Below are positions 18,554 to 26,351 of a DNA stretch of 64,000 nucleotides, one piece after another. The stretch spans positions 1 to 64,000 of the forward strand of contig NZ_LZMH01000057.1 of NCBI RefSeq assembly GCF_001673635.1. The letters run 5' to 3'. The notes under the pieces are model-generated. The model was not told the origin of the DNA and did not search any database. It saw only the letters and a program-made list of their open reading frames with translations. Position numbers and translations under genes: made by a program. Every line of letters starts with the position of its first letter. Position 1 is the stretch's first letter. The DNA comes from Mycobacterium asiaticum (lineage in GTDB: Bacteria; Actinomycetota; Actinomycetes; Mycobacteriales; Mycobacteriaceae).

Positions 18554-18913
18554 ATGGGCACAGACGATCGCACCCTTGCGGATCTGACGGCGCAGATGAA
18601 CGGGTGGAAGACGGGCACGGGTACCGAGCTGTTGTTGGAAGACGCGCACGCGGCGGCGTTCCTGGACCGCGTCGAAGCGGCCAAAGCAGATTTGCAGCAA
18701 CAACTCACCGGAGCCAATGGTCTGCAAGCCTGGCTATCGGGCGCGGACGTCGGCACCTACGTCTCGGCGACGACCACCCGGCAGCACCTCGAGGAAGACA
18801 TCGCCGAATTTATCGAGGCGGTCAGCAGCTACATCCACTACCTCGACGCTCTCACCCAAACCGCCGCTGCCGCCTGTCAGAGCATCCGCAATGCCGACCA
18901 GCCCCATTCCTGA
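18554..18913 (+). CDS. Small helical protein, candidate ESX substrate or partner
   Basis: 119 residues, almost entirely alpha-helical by composition, with a central break around GLQAWLSGADVGTY and a C-terminal helix ending LTQTAAAACQSIRNAD. Size and helix-turn-helix plan resemble WXG100/EspC-type substrates, but there is no exact W-x-G and no clear YxxxD signal. GGAGG 6 nt upstream fixes ATG 18554. It ends 26 bp before the EspB-like gene, so the two are probably co-expressed and may bind each other, as substrate pairs do. Family not recognised. Confidence 0.7.
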   Translation: MGTDDRTLADLTAQMNGWKTGTGTELLLEDAHAAAFLDRVEAAKADLQQQLTGANGLQAWLSGADVGTYVSATTTRQHLEEDIAEFIEAVSSYIHYLDALTQTAAAACQSIRNADQPHS

Positions 18914-18939
18914 GCTGCCGACACCGCGGGACACCGACA

Positions 18940-20463
18940 TTGGCCACCTATGAGGACCTCGAAGCCGCGGTAGCGGCGATCCACCAGGCGCATCCGAACT
19001 GGCAACCACCCCAACTCGTACAGACAGCCCTGAACATGGCGGGGCTGTCGCCGATCGTCCCCAACAGCGTCTTCGACAGTCTGCGCACGTCGGCTCCGCC
19101 CGGCGTGTTCGACGCGAACGGTCAGATCGCCAACCCGCGGCCGGGTACCCCGACTCCCGTCCTGCCGCGCCCCGACACGACCACCCTGCCCCCACCGATG
19201 AACATCCCTGGCCCGGCAACGGGCCAACCGGTCGACAAGAACCTGCAGGCGCCGAAGAACGACCTGGATTCGCTTCGGGCGACTGGACATCCGTGCAAGA
19301 ACAAAAGCGTTCCGCACGACCAGATCCGGACTTTCATCGACGGCTACAACGGAATCATCGGAGCCACCGGCAGCGGACCCACCAATTCGCATTGGAACGC
19401 AAGTATCGACCGCGCGAAAACCGGCCTGCAGAAAGCGCTGGCGGGTCTCAGTAGTGGAATCCGCGGCCAATTCGCCGATGCGCTGAACCTGAACCTGCAG
19501 CGATCTTTTCAAGTGCTGGACGACATGAGCAGCCACGCGGCGACGATGGAGCAATTGTTCGACGCATTCTTCGACGACCTGTCCACGACGAGAAGCAACT
19601 ACGAGCAATACCTGCCGCTGTACAACCAAGCCATCTCCCACCCCGACGAACCGTCGAGCAAGGAGACGCTGAATCAGCTGAACGATCTCGTGCTGGGCAT
19701 CATGGACGTCTACCGAGGGCCGATCGACGGGATCGCTGCAAGCCATCCCAGCGTCGACAGCGCGGTACCCGAAGTCGGGCCGCCGATGTCCGGCCCGGCG
19801 GGGCTGGGCGGCGGCCCCCCGGCCGGATCGGGCGGCGGCGCGCCCGAAGTGTTGCCGCAGGGCGGGCTCAATACCGGGCGGTCCCCGGCTCCGCCGGCAC
19901 CCACCGGCGTCCAGTCCGACGGTCGGCAGTCCACGCCAACTGTCCCGGCCGATGGTGGCGCGGGCCAGGTGCCCGGAGATGGTGCCGGTCAAGGCGGCGG
20001 CGCCGGTGGGCAGGGTGGCGATCCCGCGGCGAAACCGTCGGCGGACGCGACGAAGGCGGGCGGCAAAGACGGAACCAGCTTGTACACCGGGCCGCTCGGT
20101 CTCGGCTCCAAGGGTCATTCGGCACCGCCAAAATCCGGCGGCGGAGGCGCCGGTCGCGGCGGCGGCGGCGGACGAGGATCGGTCGGCACCAAGCCACCTC
20201 CCACGGTCGCGACGCCACCCAAAGCCGGCGGCAGTCCAGCGCCCGTCTCCCGCGCCGGGATCAGCGGGCCCGGCGGGCAAGGGGCGCCCGGCGCGCCGGT
20301 AGCCGGCCACTCCGGCAGCACTGCGGACAAGGCGCATAAGGCCAGCAAGGCGCTGCGGCTGCCCAAACACGGGGAAGAGGTAGCGGGTGAAGCCGAGGGG
20401 GTGGTGCCGGTGATCGGTGATGTACCGCGCCGGCCCGCCCCCGCCGATCGGAAGAAGACGTAG
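18940..20463 (+). CDS. EspB-like helical protein with Gly/Pro-rich C-terminal region, candidate ESX substrate
   Basis: 507 residues from TTG 18940 (the frame is open further upstream but overlaps the previous gene). The start TLATYEDLEA carries a Y-x-x-x-E element near the N-terminus. Residues about 90-270 are helical (IRTFIDGYNGIIG, RSFQVLDDMSSHAATMEQLF). From about 280 on it is Gly/Pro/Ala-rich and disordered, with glycine runs, ending in a basic tail. A helical front plus a Gly-rich tail is the layout of EspB, the ESX-1 substrate, but the detailed match is weak. It is read with the small helical protein upstream and the EspG-like gene downstream. The start codon is uncertain. Confidence 0.7.
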   Translation: MATYEDLEAAVAAIHQAHPNWQPPQLVQTALNMAGLSPIVPNSVFDSLRTSAPPGVFDANGQIANPRPGTPTPVLPRPDTTTLPPPMNIPGPATGQPVDKNLQAPKNDLDSLRATGHPCKNKSVPHDQIRTFIDGYNGIIGATGSGPTNSHWNASIDRAKTGLQKALAGLSSGIRGQFADALNLNLQRSFQVLDDMSSHAATMEQLFDAFFDDLSTTRSNYEQYLPLYNQAISHPDEPSSKETLNQLNDLVLGIMDVYRGPIDGIAASHPSVDSAVPEVGPPMSGPAGLGGGPPAGSGGGAPEVLPQGGLNTGRSPAPPAPTGVQSDGRQSTPTVPADGGAGQVPGDGAGQGGGAGGQGGDPAAKPSADATKAGGKDGTSLYTGPLGLGSKGHSAPPKSGGGGAGRGGGGGRGSVGTKPPPTVATPPKAGGSPAPVSRAGISGPGGQGAPGAPVAGHSGSTADKAHKASKALRLPKHGEEVAGEAEGVVPVIGDVPRRPAPADRKKT

Positions 20464-20482
20464 CCGTCGCGACAATGGTGCT

Positions 20483-21253
20483 GTGCGCGTCAACACCGTG
20501 AGCCTGCAGCGTCTGGGCCGCATCGAGGTGCGGGACCTGCGGGTGATCAGCGAATATCTGGGGCGCGACTTTCTACCGTTTCCGCTCATTCCCACTGTGC
20601 CGCACCGATTTGCCGACTTGGGTGCGTACCGCGACTACGCGAGAACGATTCCCGATCGCTTCAAGCACGGCGACTTGGCGGTCTTCGGGAAGTGGTTCGC
20701 CACCTACGCCGAGGCGGACATTCGAGTGGAATGCCGGGTGCAGTACTTCCCCGCCGATACCCCGAGCACCCGGCTGCTCGCCCACCGCACCGGCGAGCTC
20801 GGCTTCCTGGCCGAGCAGCAAGCCGATGACGTCGTTGACATATTCACCCTGTCGGCCTACGACCTGGGACCGGCGGTCGCCGGGACGGTCGAACTGACCA
20901 ATCCCGGCACCCGGCCGGGAATCGTCATCCCCGAGTACGTCCCGCAAGCACTGCGCGGTCGCGCAACGGCCGACTCCGACCCGACCTGGGGCGTGGGGGC
21001 CCCGGTGTCGGTATCGAAGGATGCGGTGATCGCTTACGGAACGGTCCAGAGCCACTGCCGGCCGGCGCGTGACTGGGGATTGGACCAGGACAAGGATGCG
21101 GTGGTGTGGGTGCGCCTGCGCGACGAGGGCGACTACATCTACGCACCGGGCTATCGGTCGGCGACGCCGATGAGCCGCCGCGACCTCAGCGCGCGGATCG
21201 ACGAATTGATCGCGGCGGATGTCGCGTCGTTGCGGCTGTCTCGTGGGAACTAG
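20483..21253 (+). CDS. EspG-family ESX secretion-associated chaperone
   Basis: 256 residues. The pattern RVISEYLGRDFLPFPL, the central YAEADIRVECRVQYF, and the helices around GELGFLAEQQADDVVDIF fit the EspG family, cytoplasmic chaperones that bind PE-PPE pairs in ESX-1, -3 and -5. The start is GTG 20483; there is no good ribosome-binding site, and an in-frame GTG follows at 20498. It lies 20 bp after the EspB-like gene. Since I see no PE or PPE gene in the window, its client may be one of the neighbouring Esp-like proteins, which would be unusual. The 3' end overlaps the opposing small membrane-protein gene by 68 nt. Confidence 0.75.
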   Translation: MRVNTVSLQRLGRIEVRDLRVISEYLGRDFLPFPLIPTVPHRFADLGAYRDYARTIPDRFKHGDLAVFGKWFATYAEADIRVECRVQYFPADTPSTRLLAHRTGELGFLAEQQADDVVDIFTLSAYDLGPAVAGTVELTNPGTRPGIVIPEYVPQALRGRATADSDPTWGVGAPVSVSKDAVIAYGTVQSHCRPARDWGLDQDKDAVVWVRLRDEGDYIYAPGYRSATPMSRRDLSARIDELIAADVASLRLSRGN

Positions 21254-21659
21254 CTGCCAGCGCCTGGTGAATGTGCCACAGCGAGGCGGACGCCTCGCCG
21301 ATCGCGGCGATCGCCCCGGCGATGGCCGCAAGGATTGTGGCCGCCGAGGCGACGCCCACCGCCACGCCCGCGACCGCGAGTCCCGCCGCGGCCCCCGCGG
21401 CGGCACCGGCGCTGCGCGCGCTTGCGATCGCGACGGCATCGCCCCCGCTTCGCGGGACCAGCGCCAGTTCCCGCATCGCGCTGGCGAAGTCAGTGACCTG
21501 CACGACGAGGTGCTCCCCCAGCACGGTGATCGCGTCACTGAGACCGAGCCGCCGAGCCGCGACGCTGCCCGAGGCATCCGCGATCGCGATTCTCAGATCG
21601 GCGATGTTGTGGTCGAGCCGCGTCCGCACCATATCGACCTCGTCACGCATTCGCGACAT
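21186..21659 (-). CDS. Small helical protein with Ala/Gly-rich hydrophobic hairpin, unknown
   Basis: Up to 157 residues. The first 75 are amphipathic helix (MVRTRLDHNIADLRIAIADA; VTDFASAMRELALV), followed by a long Ala/Gly/Val-rich hydrophobic stretch (about 80-130) that could be two membrane helices. The plan echoes the EspA-like protein at 22862, shortened. ATG 21650 is an alternative start, with GAGGGG 10 nt upstream. The gene converges on and overlaps the espG-like 3' end. Function unknown; the call as a real gene rests on composition and context. Confidence 0.55.
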   Translation of the reverse strand: MSRMRDEVDMVRTRLDHNIADLRIAIADASGSVAARRLGLSDAITVLGEHLVVQVTDFASAMRELALVPRSGGDAVAIASARSAGAAAGAAAGLAVAGVAVGVASAATILAAIAGAIAAIGEASASLWHIHQALAASSHETAATTRHPPRSIRRSAR

Positions 21660-21885
21660 ACCCCTCGTGCGTCATTTCCGGGCCCCCTCGGGTACATCAC
21701 CGCGTCTGCAGCTCTATTCTGCTGCGGCACAGAGATTTCCAGCGGGGACGGTTCATCCCCGCTCTTAGCTTAACGACCGGACCGGGTGAAAATGCGCATC
21801 AATATTGCTGCTCGACAACCGATCCCGATTTTGCTGTGGCGCTCGCCTAAGATGGCTTCTTGTCAATTGAGATCAAGCAGGGGGC

Positions 21886-22809
21886 GTGCTGGTGTGCACC
21901 GACAAGCGTGGCGGTAAAGCGTCGAGGTTGCGCGGTGTGTGGGCTGCCCTCGCGGTATTGATCGTCGCCACAACCGCGTGCGGCGGACCGCGCACCAACA
22001 CAACCACCACCGGAAGTTCAAACCCACAGTCGCACAGCACAACAGCTACCCCGGCCGCGAGTCCGCAGGAAGTGCTGCCCTTCCGGTCGTTGGACCAGCC
22101 CGGCGGGGTGGCGGTCGACAACTCCGGCGCGGTGTACGTCACCAGCGGAGGTGACAACCCGCAGGTTCTGAAACTGACGGCCGGTGCGAACGGTCCAAGC
22201 AAATTACCCTTCGGTGACGTCAGGACGCCGAACTACGTCGCGGTGGACGGCGCCGGCGCAGTCTACGTCAGCGATTACAACGGCAACCGGGTGCTCAAAC
22301 TGGCGGCTGGCGCTAGTTCACCAATAACGTTGCCGTTCAATAAGCTTTCCCTACCCTCTGGTGTGGCGGTGGATGCCGAGGGCAGCCTCTACGTCGCCGC
22401 CTACGACCGCGTGCTCAAGCTGCCGTCCGGTGCCGGCAGCGCAACCGAGTTGCCGTTCCCGGACATCCACGGGCCGCTCGGAATCGCGGTGGACGGCACC
22501 GGCGCCGTGTACGTCACGTCGGTCGCCAACCGGGTGCTCAAGCTGCCCGCCGGAGCGGCCGAACCGGTGGATCTGCCGTTCTCCGGCCTGCTCAATCCCT
22601 ACGGTGTTGCGGTGGACGGGGCCGGCACGGTCTATGTGGCGGATTCCAGCCACAACCGGGTGCTCAAACTGGCGCCCGGAGCCAACGCACAAACCGAGTT
22701 GCCCTTCTCCGGACTCAACCGACCACGCAGCATCGCGTTGGACACGACGGGTCACCTCTACGTCGTCGACGAACTCAACGACCGGGTGCTCAAATTCTCG
22801 ACCGGTTGA
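21886..22809 (+). CDS. Lipoprotein with six-bladed NHL propeller like the PknD sensor domain
   Basis: 307 residues. It has a lipoprotein signal with Cys in the lipobox (VATTAC-GG, about residues 27-34), a Thr/Ser-rich linker, then six NHL-type blades each built as LPF...P.GVAVD..G.VYV......RVLKL.AG. This closely resembles the external sensor domain of the Ser/Thr kinase PknD, but no kinase domain or cytoplasmic part is present. It is predicted to sit on the outer face of the cytoplasmic membrane, binding an unknown ligand or a secretion component. AGGGGG precedes GTG 21886; GTG 21892 is an alternative. Confidence 0.85.
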   Translation: MLVCTDKRGGKASRLRGVWAALAVLIVATTACGGPRTNTTTTGSSNPQSHSTTATPAASPQEVLPFRSLDQPGGVAVDNSGAVYVTSGGDNPQVLKLTAGANGPSKLPFGDVRTPNYVAVDGAGAVYVSDYNGNRVLKLAAGASSPITLPFNKLSLPSGVAVDAEGSLYVAAYDRVLKLPSGAGSATELPFPDIHGPLGIAVDGTGAVYVTSVANRVLKLPAGAAEPVDLPFSGLLNPYGVAVDGAGTVYVADSSHNRVLKLAPGANAQTELPFSGLNRPRSIALDTTGHLYVVDELNDRVLKFSTG

Positions 22810-22861
22810 CCATCCAACCGGGAAGCCTCTTCCCAGACGATGTTTCGAACAGCACCGGCAA

Positions 22862-23602
22862 CTATGCGGGGACCCAGTCGCCGGCATTCGCGAAACTGGC
22901 CAGGTTCGGTGTCTTCCAATCGCCCTGCGCAGCCAGCGCTCGTTCCAGCGCGGCGGCCTGATCGCTCTGGGCATCGTTCACCGTGACCAGCCCGGCGATG
23001 ATGGCGCTGACACTGGCCAGGAATCCGGCCGCGGTGGTGAGGATGAAAGCGAGGGCGGCGGGTAGGCCGACCACGGTGGCGGCCGAGACGATGGCGCCAA
23101 CGATGGACAGCACCAGCACCGATACACCGGGGATGATCGTGTACCCCGCCACATCGAGCGCGCTGGCGACGGCATCCAGCGAACCCTCGATCGATTGTGC
23201 GGCGGTACTGAGCCCTTCGACCGATTTCTGTTGGTTGCCCACCGCCACTTCGTAGGCGTTGGCCGCCGAACCTGCCCAATGCACTTGAGCGCGAATGCCG
23301 TTGGCCTCGTCTTCGAGCGCGTCGGACATCTTGAGCGCACCGGAGCCGACCCTCGACCAGCCCTGCTTGTGATCGCGCAGCACGTCCGACATCGAAACCG
23401 TATCGGCCACCTTCTTGACCTGGGGAATGATCTGGTTGCGCAACATCCCGATCACCACGGCGCCGGCGGTGGCAATTTCCTCGTCCAGGTCCAGGATGCG
23501 GGCGAGCCGGCTGCCCGCTGCCTCGTCGATCACGCGCTCCAACTCGTCGGTGCGCTCGACAAGCTTGCGGTAGTACTCCTGAACTTCGTCACCGATGCCC
23601 AT
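22862..23602 (-). CDS. EspA-like WXG protein with C-terminal hydrophobic hairpin, candidate ESX substrate
   Basis: 246 residues. A long N-terminal helical region (YYRKLVERTDELERVIDEA) leads to VHWAGSAANAYEVAV at about residues 107-121, a true W-x-G turn followed by AxxY as in EspA, then two long hydrophobic stretches (about 150-205) and a short polar tail. The order helix, WxG, helix, hydrophobic pair is that of EspA rather than of a 100-residue Esx protein. It is the last gene of a three-gene minus-strand set (EspL-like, EspC-like, EspA-like), recalling the espA-espC-espD operon. Start ATG 23602. Confidence 0.75.
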   Translation of the reverse strand: MGIGDEVQEYYRKLVERTDELERVIDEAAGSRLARILDLDEEIATAGAVVIGMLRNQIIPQVKKVADTVSMSDVLRDHKQGWSRVGSGALKMSDALEDEANGIRAQVHWAGSAANAYEVAVGNQQKSVEGLSTAAQSIEGSLDAVASALDVAGYTIIPGVSVLVLSIVGAIVSAATVVGLPAALAFILTTAAGFLASVSAIIAGLVTVNDAQSDQAAALERALAAQGDWKTPNLASFANAGDWVPA

Positions 23603-23632
23603 GCCACCCCCTCTTGACCGTGGATCGCCGCG

Positions 23633-23947
23633 TCAACGTGGAATATCCGTGGCGGCAAAGCTATTCGCGACGGCGACCAGCGTTGCCCCCATGCCGTTCA
23701 TCGACGTCTCGCCCACTTTCGCGCGGTCGTGAACCGCGTCGCAGAACTTGTTATACGCATCCAGGAAATCCTGAATCAGGGTGTACGGGTCGTAGCTCAT
23801 CTCACCGACCGCGGGACTGCCGAACGGACTGTTGATCTTGGACGTTGCCGCGGTATTGGCGAAACCCGCCAGCGCCGCCGCGCTGTCCGTCCACAGTTTT
23901 GCGTCTTTGCGGAGCCACTCAATGTCGACTTTCAGATCGGGCGGCAT
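23633..23947 (-). CDS. EspC-like small secreted-type protein
   Basis: 104 residues starting MPPDLKVDIEWLRKDAKLW, two long helices around a central turn (INSPFGSPAVG), with the second helix carrying LDAYNKFCDAVHDRA. Size and plan match the EspC/DUF2580 group of ESX substrates, which pair with EspA-type proteins. A strict YxxxD secretion signal is not evident. ATG 23947 is preceded by a GAGAGAGACAGG purine run. It lies 30 bp upstream of the EspA-like gene, so the pair may be co-secreted. Confidence 0.75.
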   Translation of the reverse strand: MPPDLKVDIEWLRKDAKLWTDSAAALAGFANTAATSKINSPFGSPAVGEMSYDPYTLIQDFLDAYNKFCDAVHDRAKVGETSMNGMGATLVAVANSFAATDIPR

Positions 23948-23996
23948 TACCTGTCTCTCTCTCGCATGTCGGATATGACCGAGCACGACGCGGCCC

Positions 23997-24896
23997 TCAC
24001 GGCGCGGCCTCTCCCATGAATTGCAGGGCGGCGATTCCTTCGCGCGTCAACTTGCTCAACTCGGCCAGCAGCGCCTGCTTGGCACTTTCCAGAGCCGATC
24101 CCGCGGCGGACTGCTCGTCTTTGGCGCGCTGCAGCGCGGCGGCGAATTCGGTCATGATCCGCGCGGCGGCGGCCTGCTCGGCCCATGCCGCGTTGATTTG
24201 GCAATCGACCAGCCAGGGTCCGTCCAGGTGCACCGCTATCGTCCGCGGCGCGGCGGGAAATTCCGCGGCTTTGCGGGCCGCCGCCTCTGTTGCCAGTTCC
24301 GCGGACAACCGGTCGGCCCGGTCGCATGCCGAATAGACGTCCGCGCGGAAGCGCTCCAGTGGCCGCGGCGGGTCCCGGTAGTCGTCCAGCGAACCGATCA
24401 AGTCCTGCAATGTCGCCGCGGGTTGCGCCGGTTGGGTCCCCGCGGCTGACCGGGCGTCTTCGTACTGGATGTCCATCGCCGCGCGATACGCGGCGAAAAT
24501 AGCGGCCGGCAACATCTCGGCCGACAGCCGCTCGGCCCAGTCGGTGCGGAGGTCCAGCCGGACGGGCGTGTGCTGCTCGTCGATGTACAACCCGACCATT
24601 CCGGTGCCGTCCCGGCCCACCGCCGGCCCCCGGGCTGGGCCGGTTCGCAGCCGCAGATCGTGCAACGTTCCATTGAGCGCCGTCGCCGTGCCCGCATCCA
24701 GCCCCATGCTTGCCGCGGCTTCGGGCGATATCGCATCGAAGCTCGGGAGCTGTTGGGGGACATCGTGTGTGGACGGCGCAGGGGCAGCCGGTTCTTGCGC
24801 ATCGGCTTCCGCATCGGCTTCCGCATCGGCGTCCGCCCACGCCCTTGCCGTCGCGGGGTCGACACCCTGGGTCAGATATTCCTCGTAGGTACCCAT
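23997..24896 (-). CDS. Tandem YbaB/EspL-like domain protein
   Basis: 299 residues. After a short N-terminus comes an acidic repeat (DADAEADAEADAQE, encoded by a 12-bp tandem DNA repeat near 24798-24835), then two similar domains: about residues 75-145 (GTGMVGLYIDEQ...LRTDWAERL...AAYRAAM) and 215-285 (TIAVHLDGPWLVDCQINAAWAEQ...EFAAALQRAKDE). Each follows the beta-hairpin plus long-helix plan of the YbaB/EbfC family, to which ESX-1 EspL belongs and which EspH resembles. EspL-type proteins act in the cytoplasm to support secreted Esp proteins. A duplication within one chain would be a built-in dimer. It heads the operon to the EspC-like and EspA-like genes. Confidence 0.68.
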   Translation of the reverse strand: MGTYEEYLTQGVDPATARAWADADAEADAEADAQEPAAPAPSTHDVPQQLPSFDAISPEAAASMGLDAGTATALNGTLHDLRLRTGPARGPAVGRDGTGMVGLYIDEQHTPVRLDLRTDWAERLSAEMLPAAIFAAYRAAMDIQYEDARSAAGTQPAQPAATLQDLIGSLDDYRDPPRPLERFRADVYSACDRADRLSAELATEAAARKAAEFPAAPRTIAVHLDGPWLVDCQINAAWAEQAAAARIMTEFAAALQRAKDEQSAAGSALESAKQALLAELSKLTREGIAALQFMGEAAP

Positions 24897-25218
24897 GGCG
24901 CGTCAGGCCCGTGAGCCCGGGCTTTCAGCGAACCCACGGATCAGTGGCTGCGCACGACACCTCCGCGCCGGCCTCGCGTGTTTCGGCTCCGGTGGAGTCG
25001 ACGCCATACCTAAACCCCCAAGGTGGTGCACTGTGCAATCAGCCTATCCGCGGCCCCAGCGATAAATAGCACTTATTCCACGCGGTGGGCTTCGACCGCA
25101 TCGTCTCGCGCCCGCAGCGAACAGGCTGACCACCGCTCCGGGCCGCACGGTAACCTCGTTCTCAGAGTTCACAGGGATCTCGAGGCTCTTGTGCACCGCA
25201 CCGAAGAGGAGATCGTCT
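24897..25218. other. 322-bp intergenic region between the ESX-associated operon and the TetR gene
   Basis: I see no gene, strong hairpin or repeat. It separates the divergent espL-like (minus) and TetR-type (plus) genes and presumably carries both promoters. AGAGGAG at 25205-25211 is the ribosome-binding site for ATG 25219. Confidence 0.5.
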
Positions 25219-26253
25219 ATGGCCGGCCCCAGCGAGCAGGCTGACGTCACCCGCGCCGACCGTTTCATCAAGACCGCAGTAGAGATCCTTGGCGAGACCG
25301 GCCGGACCGACTTCACCGTGCAGGAGGTGGTGGCCCGCTCCAAGACCTCGCTGCGTGCCTTCTACCAACACTTCGGCAGCAAGGATGAGCTGCTGCTGGC
25401 GTTGTTCGAGCGAACGATGGTGCAGGCGGCGCAGACCTGGCGCGCCGAGACGGCCGGACTCGACAGCACCGCGGCGCTGAAACTGGTCCTCGACCGGATC
25501 AGCGCTCAGCCGGAGTCGACCACGCAGGACAGCCTCAACCGGGCGCTGAGCCTCTACAACCAGCACCTGGCCGAGACCCGGCCACGCGAATATGCGCGAG
25601 TCCTCTCTCCGTTGCACCGGTTGTTGCGAGACATCGTCGGCCAGGGCATCACCGAAGGGGTCTTCAATCCCGGCCTGGACGTCGGCGCAGCCGCCGCGAT
25701 CGTCATGCAGACCATGGTCGGTGCGCTGCGATTGCATTGGCTGGGCACCGAATTGAACGGAACACCGATCGACGCCGGACAGCTCTACGACTTCTGCACC
25801 CGCGCCCTCGGCATCCGCGAAACCGACGATGAAACACCCGAGCCATCGCTCGCCGAACTGTTTGCCCAGATCGGCATGCGCCCGGCCAGCTTCCACGGCG
25901 GAGAGTTCGCCATGACCATGCCGGTCAGCCCCCAGGTGGTCAACACGTCCGGTGCACTGCAGGGCGGGTTGATCGCGACGCTCGCCGACGTCGCCGGCGG
26001 CCAGCTCGGGCTGGAGTACCTGCAGCCCGGCACGGCCATGACCACCGCGGACCTGTCCATCCGCTACCTACGGCCGATTCGGCAGGGTTCGGCGTTGGCG
26101 GTGCCCAAGGTGCTGCGCGCCGGCCGCCGGTCGCTGGTGATGCAGATCGACATCTTCGGCGACAGCGACAGCGAACTGGCGGCCACCGCGACGGTGAACT
26201 TCGCGATCGTCGGTCGCCCCGCCGATGAGCCCGAACGCCCGCCCGCCGACTAG
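25219..26253 (+). CDS. TetR-family regulator fused to a hotdog thioesterase domain
   Basis: 344 residues. Residues 10-60 form a TetR helix-turn-helix (TVQEVVARSKTSLRAFYQHFG), and up to about 195 a TetR ligand/dimer domain. Residues about 225-340 form a PaaI-type hotdog fold (GALQGGLIATLADVAGG, TADLSIRYLRPIRQG). GAGGAG 7 nt upstream fixes ATG 25219. The combination suggests a repressor whose ligand is an acyl-CoA handled or sensed by the second domain. The gene downstream on the same strand is an amidohydrolase, with a palindrome in between that may be this protein's operator. Confidence 0.9.
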   Translation: MAGPSEQADVTRADRFIKTAVEILGETGRTDFTVQEVVARSKTSLRAFYQHFGSKDELLLALFERTMVQAAQTWRAETAGLDSTAALKLVLDRISAQPESTTQDSLNRALSLYNQHLAETRPREYARVLSPLHRLLRDIVGQGITEGVFNPGLDVGAAAAIVMQTMVGALRLHWLGTELNGTPIDAGQLYDFCTRALGIRETDDETPEPSLAELFAQIGMRPASFHGGEFAMTMPVSPQVVNTSGALQGGLIATLADVAGGQLGLEYLQPGTAMTTADLSIRYLRPIRQGSALAVPKVLRAGRRSLVMQIDIFGDSDSELAATATVNFAIVGRPADEPERPPAD

Positions 26254-26299
26254 GCACCAAAACGTCCGGCGAGCAGGCCTTCCCCCGCCCTTTACGAAT

Positions 26300-26320
26300 G
26301 GTGGTAACGTCATTACCACC
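26300..26320. promoter_or_regulatory. Perfect palindrome GGTGGTAA-N5-TTACCACC, probable TetR operator
   Basis: Two exact 8-bp arms with a 5-bp spacer lie 47 bp after the TetR-fusion stop and 32 bp before the amidohydrolase start. Size and symmetry fit a TetR dimer site. There is no T tract, which argues against a terminator. Confidence 0.7.
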
Positions 26321-26351
26321 TTCAGAGATCCAGCCTCACAGGAGAATCGTC

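Noticed and set aside
18554..18913. EsxA/EsxB-type WXG100 protein
   Set aside because: The central turn reads AWLSGAD, not W-x-G, and the usual C-terminal Y-x-x-x-D/E is missing.
18877..20595. 572-residue minus-strand open frame
   Set aside because: It mirrors the EspB-like gene, whose Gly/Pro codons open the opposite strand; the composition is not protein-like.
26300..26320. Palindrome after the TetR fusion as a terminator
   Set aside because: The stem is only 8 bp and no T run follows on either strand.
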